Below are positions 7,972 to 14,627 of a stretch of 64,000 nucleotides of DNA, piece by piece. The translations under genes and the position numbers were made by a program. The stretch is from assembly GCF_049800955.1 (NCBI RefSeq), contig NZ_JBNAGA010000004.1:33883-97882 (forward strand), written 5' to 3'. This DNA comes from JAKVBH01 sp049800955. Lineage in GTDB: Bacteria > Pseudomonadota > Alphaproteobacteria > Rhodobacterales > Rhodobacteraceae. Under the pieces are notes generated by a model, which saw only the letters and a program-made list of their open reading frames with translations, was not told the origin of the DNA and did not search any database. Each line of letters opens with the position of its first letter. Within the stretch, counting starts at the first letter, position 1.

Positions 7972-8733
7972 GTGGCACATGAAAACCCCTTGCTGACGGC
8001 AACCCCAATCCTGGATTTTGGCGCGGCCCCTATCGCGCAGTTAATTGATGGAAGGGGCTGGCGCGATCTGTCCGATACCGACAAAATCGGAGCTGTCTAT
8101 GACTTTGTGCGCAACGAAATCGCCTTCGGATACAACCGCGCCGACGACATTCCAGCGTCCGAGGTGCTGTCCGATGGCTATGGTCAGTGTAACACCAAGG
8201 GCACGCTCCTTATGGCGCTCCTTCGGGGTGTAGGCATAAAGTGCAGGATCCACGGGTTCACGATCCACAAGGGCCTTCAGCGCGGCGTTGTGCCGGAACT
8301 AGTCTACCCAATTGCACCGGAAGAGATCCTACACTCGTGGATCGAGGTCGAACTGGACGGCAGATGGATCAACCTGGAAGGCTTCATTCTTGACAGCGCA
8401 TTTCTGAAGATTCTGCAATCTTCGTTTGCCGACCGCGAGAACCTGTGCGGTTTCGGCGCGGGAACGGATTGCCTGAGCGCGCCGCCCGTCGAATGGAACG
8501 GCCAGGACACCTACATTCAGGAAACCGGGATCGTTCAGGATTTTGGAACTTTCGACACGCCCGACGTCTTCTATGCAGAACATGAGCAGAAGTTCGGTCG
8601 TCTGCGCGGTTGGCTCTATCGCAACATCATCCGGCATTGGATGAACGCCCGCGTGCGAGCCTTCCGCGCGGGCCGTCTGAAACCCGACGCGTCCGTTGCG
8701 CACCAGCATGAGGGAGAGACCCATGCCGCATGA
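7972..8733 (+). CDS. Transglutaminase-like domain protein
   Basis: The 253-residue protein has no signal peptide. It starts at a GTG with GAGGAG 9 nt upstream. The transglutaminase-like core shows Cys in GYGQCNTKGTLLMALLRG (about residue 80), His in ILHSWIEVELDG and an acidic residue in WINLEG, a Cys-His-Glu/Asp triad arrangement. Such proteins may act as cysteine peptidases or cross-linking enzymes; no substrate can be assigned. It is the first gene after the MerR-type promoter and overlaps the CDF exporter start, a pairing that suggests a metal-stress role. Confidence 0.82.
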   Translation: MAHENPLLTATPILDFGAAPIAQLIDGRGWRDLSDTDKIGAVYDFVRNEIAFGYNRADDIPASEVLSDGYGQCNTKGTLLMALLRGVGIKCRIHGFTIHKGLQRGVVPELVYPIAPEEILHSWIEVELDGRWINLEGFILDSAFLKILQSSFADRENLCGFGAGTDCLSAPPVEWNGQDTYIQETGIVQDFGTFDTPDVFYAEHEQKFGRLRGWLYRNIIRHWMNARVRAFRAGRLKPDASVAHQHEGETHAA

Positions 8734-9661
8734 TCACCACGGTCATAGCCATGCCCACTTGGACCCATCCAGCGGGGATCGCCGCGTGGCCATTGCGATT
8801 TGGGCCAACGGTCTTCTGACCGTTGCGCAGATCGTGGGCGGCATTTTTGCAGGCTCACTCGCTCTGATCGCGGATGCGCTCCATAACTTCTCGGACATGG
8901 CGGCGCTTGTCATTGCCTTTGCGGCCCGCAAGATCGCGCGTCGGCCTGCCGATGAACGGATGACGTTTGGCTATGGCCGGATCGAGACCGTGGCAGCACT
9001 GATCAATTACACGACGCTGATCATGATCGGCCTTTATCTGATCTACGAAGGCGGCATGCGCTTGTTTGAACCACCCGAGGTTCAGGGGTGGACTGTCGTC
9101 ATCATCGCGGGATTAGCGTTGGTGATCGACGCCCTGACAGCGGCGCTGACCTATTCTATGCAGAAGGGCAGCCAGAACATCCGCGCCTTGTTCCTGCACA
9201 ACCTGTCCGACGCTTTGGCCTCGGTCGCCGTGATCGTCGGCGGCACGCTCATTATTCTCTACGACATGCGTTGGGTTGATCCCGCGATCACGATTGGGAT
9301 CGCGATTTACATCCTGTACCTGGCATTCGCTGAGATTGGTGGCCCGATCCGCACGCTTATGCTCGGCAGTCCACCGGACATCGACGGAGGGGAGGTGGTG
9401 GCCGTTCTGCGCCAAACAGATGGCGTTAAGGACGTCCACCACGTGCACTTGTGGCAGATGGAAGAAAACGCACCAGCACTCGATGCACATGTCGTCGTTG
9501 AGGACACAGCTTGGGCCCGGCTAGAGCAGTTAAAGTCTGAGTTAAAGTCACGAATTGGTGCAGAATTCGGGATTACACATTCCACGCTAGAGTTCGAGCG
9601 CAACGGTGTCTGTGACGGTGAGGCTCCACTGTTCGGCCATGACAAGCTCCACAGTCAGTAG
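8723..9661 (+). CDS. CDF-family cation efflux transporter (ZitB/CzcD-like)
   Basis: The 312 residues start with the His-rich MPHDHHGHSHAHLD, after a GGAGAG ribosome site. Six TM helices follow. The CDF metal sites are visible as HNFSD (ALIADALHNFSDMAAL) in TM2 and HNLSD (ALFLHNLSDALASV) in TM5, i.e. the HxxxD/DxxxD-type Zn/Cd site. The C-terminal cytosolic domain (VHHVHLWQMEENAPALDAHV) is the ferredoxin-like regulatory domain. It exports Zn(II), Cd(II) or Co(II) in exchange for protons. It overlaps the transglutaminase gene by 11 bp, indicating one transcript. Confidence 0.95.
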   Translation: MPHDHHGHSHAHLDPSSGDRRVAIAIWANGLLTVAQIVGGIFAGSLALIADALHNFSDMAALVIAFAARKIARRPADERMTFGYGRIETVAALINYTTLIMIGLYLIYEGGMRLFEPPEVQGWTVVIIAGLALVIDALTAALTYSMQKGSQNIRALFLHNLSDALASVAVIVGGTLIILYDMRWVDPAITIGIAIYILYLAFAEIGGPIRTLMLGSPPDIDGGEVVAVLRQTDGVKDVHHVHLWQMEENAPALDAHVVVEDTAWARLEQLKSELKSRIGAEFGITHSTLEFERNGVCDGEAPLFGHDKLHSQ

Positions 9662-9668
9662 GTCTCAG

Positions 9669-10220
9669 GTGTCTTCCGTGCTTATAATCATCGGCCTATT
9701 GATTGCCGTGGCAACTCTCGGTGCGCTGGTTTGGTCGATCGCCTGTCCTGCGAGGCGCATATGGCCACCGAAAGCCTACAGTGTCTGGACGCCGATCCTT
9801 GTTTGGGTTCCCACCTTCGCATTGTTTGGGACGCTCATTGCACTTGGAGTGATTGGCTGGGGCCAAATGGAGTTGCCGGTTTGGATGCGGTATGGGTTGG
9901 GCATCCCAATCATAGTATTGTCGAATATCGTGGTCTGGAGTGCCGTCCGAGGATTTGGAATTGCTCAGACAGGTGGTGCTCAGGGTACGCTTAAGACCGA
10001 CGGCCTGTATCGCTACTCGCGAAATCCGCAATATGTTGCAGATGCCTGCATGATTTTAGGATGGCTCCTGCTTTCCTCTTCCGTAGCGGCACTTCTCGTG
10101 GGCGCGGCTGCAATAACTGTTCTTCTTTTTGCACCCCATGCAGAGGAAAGTTGGATGAAAGAACGCTACGGCGAAGCTTACGAAGCCTACTTGAAAGTGA
10201 CACCTAGGTTCTTTGGATAA
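9669..10220 (+). CDS. Isoprenylcysteine carboxyl methyltransferase / PEMT-like membrane methyltransferase
   Basis: The 183-residue protein has about five hydrophobic segments. The C-terminal SAM-binding region of the ICMT/PEMT superfamily is clear: LYRYSRNPQYVADACMILG, then HAEESWMKERYGEAYEAY and TPRFFG. The GTG at 9669, 7 bp after the CDF stop, is the best start; an upstream ATG would overlap the CDF gene by 56 bp. The bacterial substrates are unknown. Genes of this type commonly accompany CDF exporters and LspA in proteobacterial metal islands, as here. Confidence 0.8.
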   Translation: MSSVLIIIGLLIAVATLGALVWSIACPARRIWPPKAYSVWTPILVWVPTFALFGTLIALGVIGWGQMELPVWMRYGLGIPIIVLSNIVVWSAVRGFGIAQTGGAQGTLKTDGLYRYSRNPQYVADACMILGWLLLSSSVAALLVGAAAITVLLFAPHAEESWMKERYGEAYEAYLKVTPRFFG

Positions 10221-10510
10221 CCATAGGCCAAAAGCTAGAAAGCTATCCTTGAATTTACATAATAAACCTTATCAGACTCAGAATACCCGCTGCGGCGCAC
10301 CCCTGCCTCAGCCGCGACGATGGGCAAAACTTTGCCCAACAGGACCACTCCGCCTCGCTGCATGAAGTCACCATGCTATCTTATTCAACCAAATGGCGAG
10401 CTTGATCGACAACTTTAGAAACCGAAAATCACACAGTATCAGCCGCTTCATCGTCGAATGTATAGTATATTGCGTGGTTAAATACGCCACATCATGGCCG
10501 AGCTTCGGTC

Positions 10511-10723
10511 ATGAATCTGAAGGAACGAGTAGGTCTGAATCTTCAAGATGCCCGGCGCGCCAAGGGCATCAGTCAGGAGGAATTGGCGCATCGTGCAAGT
10601 GTGAACCGCGGCTATGTCGGCAAGATCGAAAACGCCAAGTATTCCGCCTCGCTGACAACGCTCGAAAAGATCGCCCAAGCTCTGAACATCGATCCTTCGG
10701 AACTTCTCAAACCCCGCAGCTAG
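10511..10723 (+). CDS. Small XRE-family HTH regulator
   Basis: The 70 residues are almost entirely one HTH_3 domain: RVGLNLQDARRAKGISQEELAHRASVNRGYVGKIENAKYSASLTTLEKIAQALNID contains the Q-E-x-L-A and G-Y-V-x-x-I-E-N recognition pattern. The upstream 290 bp has no gene but is AT-rich around 10460-10490 (TATAGTATATTGCG), a likely promoter. Single-domain XRE proteins often control plasmid transfer or toxin-antitoxin genes; the target here is unknown. Confidence 0.85.
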   Translation: MNLKERVGLNLQDARRAKGISQEELAHRASVNRGYVGKIENAKYSASLTTLEKIAQALNIDPSELLKPRS

Positions 10724-10756
10724 GAGGCCGGACGACACCCTGCTCCGGGATGGCGG

Positions 10757-10954
10757 GTGGATGATCGTCCGCTCAAAGGCGTGCCCGTGCGCGAAGGCGT
10801 AGCAATCGTGAACGGGTCAGAACTTGTCGTCTGGCAAGAGCATCTCTGGAACACCGGCGACCGCACGCGGGTCTGGCTCGTAAGGCCCGAGGAGATTTGC
10901 GTAGTCAATATCATCGAACGAGATATCGATCTCGATAGATCCGGACCCGCCTAG
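10757..10954 (+). CDS. Small hypothetical protein
   Basis: A GTG-started frame of 65 residues (MDDRPLKGVPVREG...) shortly after the XRE gene. The amino-acid mix, with many hydrophobic residues at alternate positions (AIVNGSELVVW, EEICVVNII), looks like a small beta-rich protein. I do not recognise the family. The opposite strand is also open here, so reality rests on composition and position. Confidence 0.4.
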   Translation: MDDRPLKGVPVREGVAIVNGSELVVWQEHLWNTGDRTRVWLVRPEEICVVNIIERDIDLDRSGPA

Positions 10955-10955
10955 T

Positions 10956-11204
10956 CTAGCGCGCCTTGTTCGATTGCGAGAGAACCGTTCCTGCCAACGA
11001 TTTCGTGTCACTGCTGTACTTGTCGCTTTGCAGGACCTTGGAGGCTTTGTCCTCCATCGCCGCCCCCGTCTGTTTACCAGTCCCGGACTGCGCCAGCGCG
11101 GATGCCGCCAGGCTCTTGGCGGTTGCGGAGGCGTTCGGGTCGCTTAGCGTGGCCGCTGCCTGCGATGCGACTTTCCGCGAGGTGCGTTTCGTGTTCTTGC
11201 CCAT
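10956..11204 (-). CDS. Small Ser/Ala-rich protein with an internal duplication
   Basis: The 82-residue basic protein starts MGKNTKRTSRKVAS. It contains two related units: LSDPNASATAKSLAASALAQS and LQSDKYSSDTKSLAGTVLSQS, each preceded by AS-rich residues. I have an impression of similar proteins on many proteobacterial replicons, without known function. It is convergent with the small gene ending at 10954, only 1 bp apart. Confidence 0.65.
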   Translation of the reverse strand: MGKNTKRTSRKVASQAAATLSDPNASATAKSLAASALAQSGTGKQTGAAMEDKASKVLQSDKYSSDTKSLAGTVLSQSNKAR

Positions 11205-11362
11205 GATACTGCTCCGTAAGGCGATTCTGTTCCTGTTTTGTTTACACCCTATGGCGCGACCCGTCTATCAAATCTTTACACTTATTTCACTTATTCCGTT
11301 TATTTCTCTTGCATGCGTGACTCCCTGGGTACATCTAAGGGGGTGAACCGAGGAGAAAAACC

Positions 11363-11827
11363 ATGGCCGATACCGCGGAAAGACCAGCCCAGAGCGGCCT
11401 CATGGAGCGCCCGCCGACCCCGGAAGAAATCGACAGTGCCGCGCATGCCGCAACGGCCATCGCCGTGGCTATGGAGCTGGACGGAGGCTTGAAAGTCTCG
11501 GGAGAGAACGGCGATCCGGTCTCCATCGCGCCAGAGGTTGGAAAACTGATCATCGAACTGCTCGGCCATGTGAGCAATGGCAACATGGTCACGCTCGTTC
11601 CGGTCGGCACCATGCTCACAACCCAACAAGCCGCCGACATGCTGAACGTATCCCGCCCTCATCTCACGAAGTTGCTCAAGGAGGGGAAGATCCGATTTGA
11701 AGAGGTGGGCAAGCACCGGCGCGTGCCTCTGACGGCGCTCATGCAATACCGGGAAGAGAAAGAGCGGCGCCAGGAGCAGGCGATGCGCGACCTTGCGCGA
11801 TTGGGTCAGGAGTTCGACAACGCATGA
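11363..11827 (+). CDS. HTH (excisionase-type) antitoxin paired with PIN toxin
   Basis: The 154-residue protein has a C-terminal excisionase/MerR-like HTH (about residues 90-135: LTTQQAADMLNVSRPHLTKL, KIRFEEVGKHRRVPLTAL). The N-terminal half (PPTPEEIDSAAHAATAIAVA) is typical of antitoxins paired with large PIN toxins. The stop overlaps the PIN start (ATGA), giving the usual antitoxin-then-toxin coupling. It presumably neutralises the toxin and represses its own promoter. Plasmid maintenance is the likely role. Confidence 0.85.
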   Translation: MADTAERPAQSGLMERPPTPEEIDSAAHAATAIAVAMELDGGLKVSGENGDPVSIAPEVGKLIIELLGHVSNGNMVTLVPVGTMLTTQQAADMLNVSRPHLTKLLKEGKIRFEEVGKHRRVPLTALMQYREEKERRQEQAMRDLARLGQEFDNA

Positions 11828-12402
11828 GCTTTGTGGCCAACCCCTTCGTGGTTGTCCTCGATGCCAACGTCCTGTTTCCGTTCCGGGTTCGGGACGTCCT
11901 CTTGACGTTCACACAAGAAGGCCTGTTTCGGGCCAGGGTCACAGATGAGATTCTCGACGAATGGACACGCAACCTGATCGCGCTCAAACCACATCTCGAA
12001 GAGAGCATTCGCCAGCAGGAAGCCGCGATCAGAGAGACATTCGAAGAATGTTTCGTGACCGGATACCAGCCCTTGATTGCTGGTCTGGACCTGCCGGACC
12101 CGGACGACAGACACGTTCTCGCGGCAGCGATCCGATGCTCGGCACAGGTTATTGTGACAGAAAACCATCGAGACTTCCCAAGCGAAGTTCTCGACGATTA
12201 TGGCGTCGAAACGCTCGGCGCGGATGACATGCTCGCCAATACCTACGACCTGTATCCATCCGGCGGCGCCCGTGCACTCCGCCGCGTGAGAAAAAGGTAT
12301 GAAAACCCGCCGATGACACCGTCCGAGTTCCTGCTCGACCTGACCCGGCATGGCCTGTCGAAACTGGCGGCGCAGGCCCGTGCCGATATCGAATACCTTT
12401 AG
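11824..12402 (+). CDS. PIN-domain toxin (VapC-like ribonuclease)
   Basis: The 192 residues start with FVVVLDANVLFPFRVRD, giving the first catalytic Asp. Further acidic residues lie in VTDEILDEWTRN and LPDPDDRHVLAAAIRCSAQ, and VTENHRDFP completes the PIN core. PIN toxins are Mg-dependent RNases that cut tRNA, rRNA or mRNA. It is longer than classical VapC (about 130) by a C-terminal region (residues 140-192) seen in the group paired with excisionase-like antitoxins. Confidence 0.88.
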   Translation: MSFVANPFVVVLDANVLFPFRVRDVLLTFTQEGLFRARVTDEILDEWTRNLIALKPHLEESIRQQEAAIRETFEECFVTGYQPLIAGLDLPDPDDRHVLAAAIRCSAQVIVTENHRDFPSEVLDDYGVETLGADDMLANTYDLYPSGGARALRRVRKRYENPPMTPSEFLLDLTRHGLSKLAAQARADIEYL

Positions 12403-12417
12403 TTGCCGAACGAAGCC

Positions 12418-12996
12418 TCAGTATCTGACCCAATCGGTGTAATCCATGGCGCCGTCGTAATCGCCATACTCCATCATGACGGCGCGGCTATAGAAGGTCC
12501 AAAGCCCACCCGAGCTAGGTGTCGGGATGTCCTGACCGTTTTCCGACGCGAACGAAGCCGGCCAAGGCGAATGTGAGCCGTAGACGCGCACGATGTAATG
12601 ACAGTTCTTGTTTTCATGATCGCAGGATCTGATGGACCAGTCCCACTGACGTGGTTCATCGCGCGGCTCATAAGATCGACCGCGCCACCAAAGCACGCGC
12701 GTTCGGCGTAGCCATTCGTAGTCCGGTGTCGAAATATCGAGAGCATCCTCTGCACCCGGTCCGCCCAAAGCAACCGGAACGGCAGCATAGGTGCAGACCC
12801 CAAAGGGTGGCCGGCTCGGCCAAGGCGTAATCCGCCGGATCATTTCGGCATAGGCGGCTGAACACACAGCACTCGACGGAAACCCCCCGGCCATACACAG
12901 CATGATGGCGCAATCCATATCGTAGGCACGGGCTTTCTGGGCATCGACCGTCAGCCCGGCTGCCAGAACCAGTGACGCAAGGCGGGTGTGTCTCAT
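12418..12996 (-). CDS. Secreted Cys-rich protein, TrbM/KikA-like conjugal transfer protein
   Basis: The 192 residues have a signal peptide (MRHTRLASLVLAAGLTVDAQKARA). The mature start MDCAIMLCMAGGFPSSAVCSAA with conserved Cys matches the pattern of TrbM/KikA proteins (C..LLCL...C..A), which are periplasmic and linked to conjugation. More Cys pairs occur at SCDHENKNC. It is divergent from the virB cluster, which supports a transfer role. The family call is moderate because only the N-terminal Cys pattern is distinctive. Confidence 0.55.
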   Translation of the reverse strand: MRHTRLASLVLAAGLTVDAQKARAYDMDCAIMLCMAGGFPSSAVCSAAYAEMIRRITPWPSRPPFGVCTYAAVPVALGGPGAEDALDISTPDYEWLRRTRVLWWRGRSYEPRDEPRQWDWSIRSCDHENKNCHYIVRVYGSHSPWPASFASENGQDIPTPSSGGLWTFYSRAVMMEYGDYDGAMDYTDWVRY

Positions 12997-13040
12997 ATCG
13001 GCCTCCTGGAGTGGTTAGGCCAATTCTCGCTCAAAATACG

Positions 13041-13052
13041 TATTGCGCAATA
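13041..13052. promoter_or_regulatory. Palindrome in the divergent virB promoter region
   Basis: TATTGCGCAATA is a perfect 12-bp palindrome in the AT-rich gap between the TrbM-like gene (minus) and the virB genes (plus). The gap also contains TATTATATATTGC, a plausible -10 region. The TATTGCG half also occurs ahead of the XRE gene at 10469. Operator function is inferred. Confidence 0.35.
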
Positions 13053-13124
13053 TTATATATTGCAGAGTGATGGCTTTCTGCGGAATGCTGCCGATTGTAG
13101 AAGGACTCCCAGTGGGGGAGTCCG

Positions 13125-13481
13125 GTGCCGATCGCAAGAGACCAAATCTTGATTACTATTGATGGGGTGAAGGACCTCATCGGGTCGGGAGTCGACTTCC
13201 GCTGTCGGTACGAGCTTGTCGAGTTCACGGACGATGGTAAGCCCCGCTATCAGTGTGTCTACCTGCGCGAAGGAGAGCCCGAGGCGATCCTCGTCTCCAC
13301 ACGGTTCGGACCTTACGGACCAGAACCCCGCCTCTTCAACATCTGGCCCGGCCTCTTCAAACATCACCACGAGTTCGGCGATGGTCGCACTCTGTGTTTT
13401 GACAGCGACTACTCTATCCCCTTCGACGCTCCCGGCGGAGGCGATGATCTTCGGAGCGGACGGAAGCGTCAGAACAACTGA
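13125..13481 (+). CDS. Hypothetical protein at the start of the virB cluster
   Basis: The 118 residues start at a GTG with an excellent GGGGGAG ribosome site 4 nt upstream. The composition is protein-like (ITIDGVKDLIGSGVDFRCRYELVEFTDDGKPRYQCVYLREGEPEAI) with a beta-rich pattern and no signal peptide. I do not recognise the family. Its last 101 bp overlap the signal-peptide-coding start of the transglycosylase gene in another frame. It is probably the first gene of the transfer operon. Confidence 0.6.
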   Translation: MPIARDQILITIDGVKDLIGSGVDFRCRYELVEFTDDGKPRYQCVYLREGEPEAILVSTRFGPYGPEPRLFNIWPGLFKHHHEFGDGRTLCFDSDYSIPFDAPGGGDDLRSGRKRQNN

Positions 13482-14046
13482 CGGCTGGACGGTTCACGGC
13501 CGGGAAGACAAGAACCCCCCGCCCACACACTCGCAAAGCTTTGCGACCACGGCCCTGTCGGATGTGCTGGCGGCCATTCATGCGACAGCTTCAAGACATG
13601 AACGCAACCGGGCCCTACGAGCACTCGAGATCAGCTCCGATGACTGGCTGGCTCTGTTCCGCGCCCTGATCGAAGCTGAAAGCGCTTATCGCCCTGACGC
13701 CATAAGTGACAAAGGCGCTTATGGTCTCGGCCAACTCATGGCTGCCACCGCACGCGACCTTGGCGTAGACAGAGCCGATATCGCGCAGAACCTCGACGGG
13801 TCAGCACGGTATCTTTTGGCGCAGCTGGCATCCTTCAACGATGTCGATCTGGCGCTGGCCGCCTACAACGCCGGGCCGCATCGCGTCGTAGAATACGGGG
13901 GCGTGCCGCCCTTCACGGAAACACGCGACTACATCGCCCGGGTGCATCGCATCCGCGCCCGCCTTTCCGGCGCAGCCACGCAAGACCTGACCGGACCGAC
14001 GATGCGCGACGCCACGCGTCCCGTCGTCGTGCTCGATCTGAAGTAA
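13381..14046 (+). CDS. virB1: VirB1-like lytic transglycosylase
   Basis: The ATG at 13381 gives 221 residues and a signal peptide (MVALCVLTATTLSPSTLPAEA). Longer or shorter starts lack one. The SLT domain (about residues 90-195) has the catalytic Glu in LIEAESAYRPDAISDKGAYG, then GLGQLMAATARDLGV, and AAYNAGPHRVVEYGGVPPF. It opens peptidoglycan for the transfer channel. It is followed after 21 bp by virB2. A second SLT-domain protein occurs in the same cluster at 17171. Confidence 0.9.
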   Translation: MVALCVLTATTLSPSTLPAEAMIFGADGSVRTTDGWTVHGREDKNPPPTHSQSFATTALSDVLAAIHATASRHERNRALRALEISSDDWLALFRALIEAESAYRPDAISDKGAYGLGQLMAATARDLGVDRADIAQNLDGSARYLLAQLASFNDVDLALAAYNAGPHRVVEYGGVPPFTETRDYIARVHRIRARLSGAATQDLTGPTMRDATRPVVVLDLK

Positions 14047-14067
14047 GACCTGAAACGAGGGAAACCG

Positions 14068-14349
14068 ATGCGAAGATTGCCCCCAGGATACCTGCCTCCA
14101 ATCATTGGCCTTCTGGCCTTATGGGCCTCCCCTGCCCTCGCCCAGGACCTCTCGCCCATCCAGACAATGCTCGAGACAATCGAAGCGGCGCTCACCGGCC
14201 CAATCGGCATCGCGGTCGCGACGCTCGCCGTCATCGGCACTGGCTTTATGTGCATGATGGGGCGGCTCAACTGGGGATGGTTCGCCTCCGTGGTGATCGG
14301 GATCGTCCTGATCTTCTCCGCGGGCACCATCGTTGACGGGTTTACCTGA
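14068..14349 (+). CDS. virB2: VirB2 (TrbC-type) pilin
   Basis: The 93 residues include a signal peptide (IIGLLALWASPALA) and two hydrophobic helices (IGIAVATLAVIGTGFMCMM and WFASVVIGIVLIFSAGTI) around a short polar loop, the layout of the major conjugative pilin. The motif GRLNWGW between the helices is common in TrbC/VirB2. The stop overlaps the virB3 start by one base. Confidence 0.92.
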   Translation: MRRLPPGYLPPIIGLLALWASPALAQDLSPIQTMLETIEAALTGPIGIAVATLAVIGTGFMCMMGRLNWGWFASVVIGIVLIFSAGTIVDGFT

Positions 14350-14627
14350 TGGCCATGCGATCCCCTCTCTTTCTCGGGTTGGCCCGTCCGCCGAAATATC
14401 TCGGCTTGCCGGTCGGATATCTCGTCGTGCTCACGCTTGGCGTGGTCCTGCCCTTTATCTGGACGAAGTCACCGGTCTTCTTTCTGGTCGGCGCGCTCGT
14501 CTATCCTGTCCTCTGGTTTGTTGCCGACAAGGAACCGCATTTCTTCGAAGTTCTGCGAGTCTCCTACGGCACGGTGCGCGGCACGCGCAATCGAGCGCTT
14601 CACGGCGGAGACAGCTATGGCGCTTGA
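14349..14627 (+). CDS. virB3: VirB3 inner-membrane T4SS protein
   Basis: The 92 residues begin with the typical PLFLGLARPPKYLGLPVGY, followed by two adjacent TM segments (residues 20-65) and a conserved DKEPHFFEVL region. VirB3 is an inner-membrane component that works with VirB4 in pilus assembly. It lies between virB2 and virB4 as in most P-type clusters and overlaps virB4 by 11 bp. Confidence 0.92.
   Translation: MAMRSPLFLGLARPPKYLGLPVGYLVVLTLGVVLPFIWTKSPVFFLVGALVYPVLWFVADKEPHFFEVLRVSYGTVRGTRNRALHGGDSYGA

Noticed and set aside
13216..13380. Longer N-terminus for the VirB1 transglycosylase
   Set aside because: The extra residues are Ser/Thr-rich shadow sequence of the upstream gene, and only the start at 13381 gives a proper signal peptide.
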